Positions 57,255 to 64,000 of a stretch of DNA of 64,000 nt are shown piece by piece. Positions within the stretch are counted from its first letter, which is position 1, and every line of letters begins with the position of its first letter. The notes beneath the pieces are model-generated. The model made no database searches, was not told the DNA's origin, and saw only the letters and a list, made by a program, of their open reading frames with translations. Source of the DNA: Prosopocoilus inquinatus. Its lineage: Eukaryota; Arthropoda; Insecta; Coleoptera; Lucanidae. Both the position numbers and the translations under genes were made by a program. The stretch spans positions 28,831,709 through 28,895,708 of the forward strand of contig CM069877.1 in NCBI GenBank assembly GCA_036172665.1. Reading direction: 5' to 3'.

Positions 57255-57574
57255 AGGTTCTGGTAAAAAGCACCCCAAAAACACGTAGAGCTTATTAAAT
57301 TCAAGCCAAATTGCTTTATTGAATTTTGAAACACAATTTTACACAAATTCTAACTCTCTAACTCTAACTCTAATTCTAATTCTACAGTAAAACGTGCTCT
57401 GGTGTCAAAGTTAGTATATGAGAAACTGTCTCACACGCTTGAATTTACATGCATAAAGTCTGGTCGCGCTGGTGGGGGTGAACGTGCGGTCTCTCCTAAC
57501 GTCAGACTAGACTGACGATTTTGATTGGTCGCGATCCACGGCGCATGCACACTCGGTGCCGTTACCATAACAAC
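57255..57574 (-). repeat. Possible solo LTR
   Basis: On the minus strand it begins TGTTATGGTAACGG, has an AATAAA signal (57315-57320 on the + strand) after a (TTAGAG)-like hexamer tract, and ends near TTTTTACCAGAACC. The ends form a loose inverted repeat, and GCAA lies just outside both edges. No internal retroelement or second LTR is present, so the call is tentative. Confidence 0.4.
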
Positions 57575-57582
57575 GCAACTAT

Positions 57583-57890
57583 TATGAACAGATAAAATAG
57601 CGACATCTTACTATCGCTTTTTGACCTGACATTGCAGTAGGATAGACAAATTGAAGCGGGATTTGCTCCTAATAAGTCCCCTATGCAAGGCGGCCATGCT
57701 TGCTGCCAAAGCATAATGAAAGTTTTTAGAAAAATTTTGTGCAAATCGTTTTTGATTGCAGTGAAAACAGGACAGCTGTTTCAGCCCTGCTTGGGGCTTC
57801 TTCAGCAGAGACTGCAGACCAAAAACGACTTGCCCAATTTATTCGCAATACAATAATTTTGCGAATAAATTGGGCAAAGTGGTTAAACTA
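57583..57890. repeat. Copy of the 312-bp repeat with terminal hairpin
   Basis: A nearly complete + unit starts gaacagataaaatagcgaca. An internal stretch around 57770 is shortened, and the unit ends cccaatttattcgcaa, directly followed by its own reverse complement (ttgcgaataaattggg). This is again a fold-back end. Confidence 0.92.
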
Positions 57891-58720
57891 GAGTCTAGAC
57901 TGTAGACCAACGAAAAGCCTTGATTTTAAACGGCGCGGCGTATCAACGTCACTTTCGGAAAGAATTGTTACCAACTTTAGAACAACGCGCAGGCTACACA
58001 ACAAAATTTAACTGGAGATTAAAGCTGAGCATCCGCGGCACGGCATTATTCTGCACAGCGCTCCCATCATAATGGACACACCTCGATTGATTTACATGCA
58101 TTTCGTTCGGGAGCCGCGCCGCGACGCTCCGACCAACCGCCCTAGTGGACGCTTAGCTTAACCCGTAACGAAAGATGATGCGTGTGATTCATCCAAAGTA
58201 CAAATCTAATCTCCATCTATTTTTATCTGGAAAATAATATTTATAATTTCTTAATTACTGAGTGGGAGTTAAATAAGAACGATGCGGCGACGTTGCATTT
58301 CGGTCGTAAAGTTGTTTTCGGCGTTTTGAATTAACACGACGCGACATTGAAGAATAGAATTTCGGGAGTAAATTGTAATATGTGAACTGAATTAATTAGT
58401 AACCAAATTGAGAAAAGGCAAATATCTTTTTAAAGATACGTCATCTGACAGGACTTGACGCCAAATTAATAAGAAAAATATCATGGCTTGCTACGCGTTT
58501 AAAACAACCGTGAACGGTGCAAGCAGGTGTCCCAGATAACTTTTCTAATTTTTAATAATCATAACTGTGCTCCACGAATTGTTACGTTAACTGCACTACG
58601 TGAAATACAAACATAAAATTCCGAAGCAAGCACAGTTTCTCGAAAATCATCATAATTTACAGTAGCGTTGAATGTCATATCACTCCCGAGGTATGTACTG
58701 GTTCTTCATTCTTGCGCAAA
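57891..58720. other. Unassigned; GC-richer stretch at 58080-58160
   Basis: No coding motif. The segment around gggagccgcgccgcgacgct (58110) is CpG-rich relative to its surroundings; origin unknown. Confidence 0.3.
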
Positions 58721-58723
58721 TCT

Positions 58724-59272
58724 GTTATGACCAGGGAAAAGAATTCAGGCCACTTATGCCCGTTTGCACCACTTTCACTTAAAATTTAAGTCCTACTTAA
58801 GTGGTTAAGTGACACTTTCTATTATGGAAAAAATGTCACTTACCCATTTAAGTGGGACTTAAAGTTTTAAGTGAAAGTGGTGCAAACGGGCATTAGTATT
58901 GGGCGATTTTTACACCAAATGTATTGTTTATTCCTACCGGTGCATAGAATTGTTATCGAGTAGGAGGAAAAGGAGTGCAATACCAGCGTTCTCATTTTGC
59001 AGATATTATTATAGGTGGGGCTAATACATTCCGAGCACTAAATTTTCGCATTGTTCGCCAAACAAGTGGCTCGAATTCTTTTCCCTGGTTATGACTGACT
59101 GGCCTCCGGAGCTATGTTCTGGTAACATTATCGACAAATTATTTGGATCTTTGTATGGAGCTAGAGTAGGTTTCGATTCTGGATATTCGTCAACAGCTTC
59201 TGTACGATTTCGTTGTTCGAAATCCGTACGTTTTCTTTTAGTTTCTCTAGCCACACTTACTTCGTATGACAA
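58724..59272. repeat. Inverted pair around a small Harbinger MITE, with an unidentified coding-like arm
   Basis: gttatgaccagggaaaagaa (58724-58743) is mirrored by ttcttttccctggttatgac (59076-59095). The minus-strand frame 59272-59021 (ending VITREKNSSHLFGEQC...) covers one arm. Its protein is unknown to me; it may be a fragment of a transposon gene duplicated in inverse orientation. Confidence 0.5.
58757..58892. mobile_element. Harbinger-type MITE, 136 bp
   Basis: TGCCCGTTTGCACCACTTTC is perfectly mirrored at the other end, and pairing continues through most of the element to leave a hairpin. TTA lies directly outside both ends (58754-58756 and 58893-58895), the 3-bp duplication of PIF/Harbinger. 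No coding capacity. Confidence 0.93.
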
Positions 59273-60534
59273 TCCTCCCGTTTTTCTCGTAACTATAATT
59301 GGTTTCCATCCATGCTCTCGTTCACTCCGGACCTAAACTTGGGAACTTATATCAAACTTTGGAATCTTTGGATGCAAGAATACTTTTGGCGAAACCGTCT
59401 TCTTTGGAAGAAATAGGGGTGGATTCCAGTTATAGACGTGATAAAACAACAGCGCACAGATCGATATTCAGTAGTCATTTTTTGGCTACGAACATTTCTG
59501 TAAATATATTCATTTAATCAAAAATTTGCGTTTTCATGTCAAGTTTTAAAATACCAAAAGAAACATTTTTCTAAATGTTCTGAGTTTGCATCTTCCAGGG
59601 CATGTTTTAAAAATATATTCGTTGGAGAGAATAAGATTTAATCTGTAGGTCGTCATCAGGAAAGTTTGGTGTAAGTTTTGCGCACGAAGAGTACATATTT
59701 AGTCAGTGTTTAGTATCGTAATCAAAACTAATGAGAAATACACAGAAACGCAAAAGCTTGGGATAGTTACTGTAACTACACACACGCTTCATCGGTGCAC
59801 AGTGGTCCGGATTGCAGTTCTAGCGCGAAATAATTATGAATTCTACTTAAATAGTTCTTTTTCATAATGAAACAAATTTTCAAGAAATGTAAAGCGTACA
59901 GTGATAATAAACGAACAATTTTATTCTCTAAAACAGTGTTTCCCAACTTTTTTAGCAGTCAGACATTTTAAAACCACTGGTTTCGCCATAACATATTATT
60001 TCTGTGTTTATCTGATGTTGTCCAGGTGTTGGCAGGTAATTGCTACAGTAAATAGTATAAATGCGTACAGATTAGGTATTTATTAGGGTGTTTCTGTCCC
60101 CCCCCCCCCCCAAAAAAAAAAGAATACAAAATGAATACAAAACACGAACAGTGACACGACTGTATTCAACTACTCTTGTTCTGAACAAATAATATTTTTA
60201 TGAATATATATACACAGAAAATTTAATTGAAAAGATCAACTGCATTAGGTAAATAAAATAAATGTAACTATAAGTAAAAAAAAAGAGATTTGCTTCAAAA
60301 TTAATATGTAAATTTATTATTAGATTATTATAAGCTTCAACTAATTCTTTCCTAAATTAAATAACAATGAAAAAGCATTTTGAAGTTCTTTTCTTAGAGA
60401 ACGTTAATAATTCCTTCAATTAATAAAATTAATTCTTCATGCACATGCTTTACTCATTTAAAAATAAAAAATGTTTTAACAAATGAACCATATATTTTAT
60501 TTGTTGTACATCAATTTTTCTGCGGAACCTAATT
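59273..60534. other. Unassigned, with an unpaired hAT-like end and a C/A homopolymer
   Basis: cagtgtttcccaactttttt at 59935 is a classic hAT terminal sequence, but no partner was found. A run of C followed by A lies at 60099-60121. No gene recognised. Confidence 0.35.
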
Positions 60535-61190
60535 GGAAATCGGAATTTTTTTTTATTTAATAATATATTTATTTTATTTAAAAAGAGTTCTGATCATTTC
60601 ATATATTCTTGTTCTTAACATCCATGAAGTAGGTCTATGTAAATGTAGTTATAATATTGGTGTTGATATATGTTTAGTGACGCGCGTTCCTAAAAAAATT
60701 AAAATAAGTTGGAAAGTCGCACATAGACGCATTTACTTTCTTAAATATTGTATCCTGAATATGCATTAATCATAAAAAAGGACATTTAAATATACAGAGA
60801 CCTATCTTTTTGTGAGTCTATTTAATTTTTAAAATCATAGATTTAAAATAATTTAATAGGGGAAACCCTAGTTTTATATGCACAGTGGGGCTTCCGAGTC
60901 CTGTAATAGGGAACTGTAAGTTAAGATTTTTATTTCATTTAATAATATATTTGTTTCAGTTAAGAAAAGAGTTCAGATCTCTTCCAATATTTATTTTTCA
61001 TAGCAAGTCCGTGTGGTTATCAGTTGTAGTGCACCTCAAAAAAAAAATTAAAAATAAGAAAGTTGCACACAGTTGCACTTTGTTTTTTTTTTTAATAATG
61101 AATTTTGAATATACATTGATCTTAAAAAAGTACATTTCCACATCTGCAAACATCTGCCTTTTTTTGTGTCCACTTAATTTCTGAAATTAT
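60535..61190 (+). repeat. Diverged direct duplication, period about 375 bp
   Basis: 60535-60830 and 60910-61190 share, in order, tttaataatatatttattt/ttgttt, agagttc, gaaagt(c/t)gcaca, gaatat(g/a)cattgatc-like and cctatcttttt/cctttttttg phrases. A third partial copy may lie at 61430-61530. Function unknown. Confidence 0.6.
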
Positions 61191-61889
61191 TTTTGTTTGA
61201 CAGGCAAGTAATTTGGCAAGCCAAAAAAATATTTACATTAAGGACAGAATAGTAACAAATGTATTACATATTCAGTATATGATTAGTATTGCAAAAAATA
61301 TAACACAACATAGAAATAAACATAGATACCTTTAAAAAGCAAGATATTGCAAAGACGACTGATGACAACACGAATGACGATTTAATAAATTAATAAGTTT
61401 GACAATCGCTTATTCAGAATGAAAACAATATTTATGCAAACCTATATTTTTTCATATTCTTTGTGATGTTTATTAACAGAATTATTTTCACTTACTTAAT
61501 TTCTGGAATTATTTCGCGCTAAATATTCATTCTAGACCACGGTGCGGCGCACAGTGGACGAAATCTAGGAATTAGTTGACAAAACGTAAAAAGGCCTTTA
61601 TCGCAATTTTATGTTGAACTAAGCTAAGAAACATATGAGTTTCTATTAAAATAAATGAGTTATGACCTAAAGAAAATTTCAAATACTGTAAAAATGTTAA
61701 AAATCAAAATACCATCAAAGGACTGATTTTCTCGAAAAACTTGATCGCATTAGATCGAAAAAATGCGATTCATAGCTTTCTAGATTGAAAAATAAAAAAG
61801 TTTTTTATTCGTTGTCATGGAAATCAAAATTATCAGTTTATATGTATTCGGACTCGTAATGATCCGTAGATTTTAAATATGTAAAAATA

Positions 61890-62075
61890 TATAGGGTGTT
61901 CCATTTAAAATAAGAAAGTTGATATCACTTCCGGCGAAACCGGAAGTCCTATAACGGCTAGCAGTATATCGAGAAATTCCATTTTTTATTTAGTTTATTA
62001 TCTCCAAAGTTCAAGTTAATCGATTAATAAATAAAAATTCTAGAAGGGTGAGCACATGGCGCGGGACACCCGGTA
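61890..62075. repeat. Nested small MITE in the Transib-like element
   Basis: tagggtgttcc and gggacacccgg form short inverted ends with TA outside both. About 180 bp, containing ttccggcgaaaccggaa. Confidence 0.6.
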
Positions 62076-62521
62076 TAATTCACTCAAAGTATGCCATGAA
62101 ATCAACGTAGTTCATCTGTTAAAGCGATAATGGCCAAACGCGGGAATTTAACGAGCGCTTTAATATACGTAGTTAGAACTTCTCCTTTCTTACTTAATAA
62201 GTAATTTTAACATAGGAAAAGTACATGTGCTATAAAATTATGATATTGGGATAACATTTTTCGTTATAAACAGTTAATATTTTATTTAGACCGTTATAAA
62301 ATTGTTTTTGTCGGACTTTAAACGAATCGTGAAAAAAAGTGTCAACCCAAAATCATAATTTTATAGCACATGTACTTTTCCTATGTTAAAATTACTTTTT
62401 AAGCGAAAAAGGACAAGTTTAGCTACGTATATTGACGCGCTGTTTAAATTCCCGCGTTCAACCATTACCTCTTTAACAGACGAACTACGTTGTTTTCATG
62501 GCATACTTTGAGTGAATTATA
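62076..62521. repeat. Large inverted repeat with about 170-bp arms
   Basis: 62076-62243 (ataattcactcaaagtatgc onward) is the reverse complement of 62352-62521 with modest divergence and small gaps; the loop is about 110 bp. It lies inside the Transib-like element. Confidence 0.9.
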
Positions 62522-62689
62522 TAACTGAAAAAAAATGTTGAGATAAAGGGTCATTTTATATTTTTGTCCAGCTAATTCCTTGATTTCGCCCACTGTGCGG
62601 CGTTTTACAAGTAATAATCAGGGCCCCCGCGAGGCCAAAAGCCGCCATATTTTGGCGCCCTTTGACAGATGAGTTGGGGCAAACAAAGA

Positions 62690-62842
62690 CGGATATTTTT
62701 AAACATTTTCCTTCACATTTTTTAAACATTCTCCTTCACTTTTTCTAAACATTCTCCTTCACTTTTTTTTTAAACATTCTGCTTCGTTTTTTTTAAGCAT
62801 TCTCCTTCACTTTTATTTAAACATTTTCCTTCATTTTTGTTG
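62690..62842 (+). repeat. Minisatellite, about 26-bp unit
   Basis: Six imperfect units of the form taaacattctccttcacttt separated by T runs. Confidence 0.9.
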
Positions 62843-63061
62843 CTAGCTGCCGCAAGCCCCCAAAAATGAAGGGATGCACTTTCTTCTCAACTTACCGAGA
62901 AGACCTCTGTTTAGACGCCCAAAATAAGGTCAAAATCATGTGTGAGGAAGAAACAATTACTTGCCCCAGATGCAGTTGACGTATACTTCTCGAACGCAAT
63001 GTATCTAATTAAATATTATTCATCAAGAAAAGGATGCTTAATGACATAATCAAATTGATTT

Positions 63062-63269
63062 AGGCTGGTGTTCGTAAACTAAACTTACGCTATGTGTGCG
63101 TTTACAATTCGCTATATTTCATAAACGGTATGTGCACGTTGTGGGAAAGTAATTCACAAAATATTTATAAACCCTCACTGATTATGCGCCAGAAATACGG
63201 GAAATATGTTCAGTTTATGAAATATAGCGAATTTTAAGCGGACGCATAGCGGTTTATGAATACCGGCTT
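63062..63269. repeat. Fold-back MITE
   Basis: gctggtgttcgtaaac and aattcgctatatttcataaa (63062-63125) pair with gtttatgaaatatagcgaat and gaataccggc (63213-63269). The loop is about 85 bp. Directly abuts the next repeat. Confidence 0.8.
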
Positions 63270-63270
63270 G

Positions 63271-63652
63271 ATTCTCACTATCCTGCAAGCGGCCTGCAAT
63301 GCATGGGCAAGGAACGGACTCTGCACGTGCTCGGCAAATATTGTAACCTATCAATTCAATGCTTTTCCCGGGTTGCATTCTCATTATGCGGGCACCGGCC
63401 CTGGAAAGCACGCTGCTTGCACGCGGGGTTTCTTTTTAACAATATTTGCCGAATACGTACCGCGCCGATTCTGCGTGTTGCAGAGTTTAGATTAATATTA
63501 TATGAAGCATGACAGAAATGATAAAACGTCAGCAAGAAGTTAATTGTTCATCCGAAATGGATGAAAAATTAATAGGTTTCATTATTTGCCGAGCACGTGC
63601 CGGGCCCGTTCCGAGCCCGTGCATTGCAGGTCGCTTGCAAGATAGTGAGAAT
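63271..63652. mobile_element. Inverted-repeat element, family E
   Basis: Arms of about 70 bp: attctcactatcctgcaagc at 63271 is mirrored by gcttgcaagatagtgagaat ending at 63652, and the pairing extends to the cacgtgctcggcaaat motif. A third partial arm copy (tttgccgaatacgtaccgcg) lies inside. A single end of the same family is at 18262-18325. GC-rich compared with its surroundings; mobiliser unknown. Confidence 0.85.
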
Positions 63653-64000
63653 AAAGCTTAAAGCTTAAGTCGTATTGCCAAGGAACGTACCATGTATGTT
63701 GCACGTGGTTGGTAAATCTTGCTTTTCGCCGAAAATCTTTTCCGTCGTTTCCGCTCTGGTTTACAAAACGCTTAATAATTCTATGTCGATAGAACTTTCA
63801 GTCAGTTTCAATTGTATAAATGCAATAGCATTAAACATAAGAAAATAAAAACTTTACAAAATGTAATGATAAAAGGGCGACAGAAAAAAAATGATTTATC
63901 TATTGCAGTGCAGTGATTAACCTTTAAACAGTGTTAATTACCTCACCAAACTGAATCGAATTTTCTTCTCGTAATCCAATATTTGATGGCACAATAATTG
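63653..64000. other. Unassigned sequence to the window end
   Basis: Begins with a short aagctta duplication at 63655-63668; nothing else recognised. Confidence 0.3.

Larger units (their letters stand above)
61550..62597. mobile_element. Transib-like non-autonomous element with CACAGTG ends
   Basis: The ends CACAGTGGACGAAATCTAGG and (reverse complement) CACAGTGGGCGAAATCAAGG continue into aattag, giving inverted repeats of about 30 bp. CGGCG flanks both sides (61545-61549 and 62598-62602). A 5-bp GC-rich duplication and CAC-type ends define Transib elements, whose transposase is related to RAG1; the first seven bases equal the recombination-signal heptamer. The interior has no transposase; it holds a nested MITE and a large inverted repeat. 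Confidence 0.85.

Noticed and set aside
60060..60130. C/A homopolymer as a possible LINE poly(A) tail
   Set aside because: No LINE coding or 3' UTR sequence could be recognised upstream, and no target duplication was found.

Overview
The window is an AT-rich arthropod genome segment, almost certainly from an insect; order and species cannot be fixed from the sequence. One host gene is clear: three consecutive exons (45714-45837, 45961-46048, 46150-46991, + strand) of the scribbler/brakeless (sbb) gene, homologous to vertebrate ZNF608/ZNF609. Its C2H2 zinc finger, its acidic/proline-rich flanks and canonical GT-AG splice sites are all visible. No other sbb exon was recognised, so much of the window is probably intron of this gene, with unseen exons outside it.

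The rest is mainly transposable elements of many classes. Left part (1-18 kb): the 3' portion and 3' LTR of a BEL/Pao retrotransposon, fold-back elements, a short non-autonomous hAT with an 8-bp target duplication (10559-11310), two TA-flanked inverted-repeat elements, a perfect 67-bp-arm palindrome (13023-13161), an isolated CpG-rich block (13588-14010), a deleted Jockey-type LINE and a mauritiana-like mariner relic. Middle (18-35 kb): a decayed endonuclease/RT LINE with an inverted internal segment, small RT fragments, a Tc-type transposase N-terminus, and a Mutator-like transposase relic with Jockey RT sequence in its middle.

The centrepiece is a nested insertion at 35185-45497. A two-gene PIF/Harbinger transposon (Myb/SANT-like protein plus nuclease, TAA target duplication) sits about 215 bp upstream of the first sbb exon. 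A young Gypsy LTR retrotransposon (36834-44064, apparently identical 1190-bp LTRs, ATAT duplication, tRNA-Lys primer site) split the last codons of its nuclease gene.

Right part (47-64 kb): a Penelope-like element tail with a hammerhead-ribozyme core, a dispersed repeat of about 312 bp found in fold-back arrangements, a 2.2-kb non-autonomous hAT carrying an internal tandem array, several TA-flanked and Harbinger-type MITEs, a possible solo LTR, and a 1.05-kb element whose CACAGTG ends and CGGCG target duplication mark it as Transib-like (RAG1-related). No tRNA, rRNA or CRISPR locus was recognised. The genes do not form a pathway: one developmental regulator lies inside a mobile-element graveyard with a few recent arrivals.
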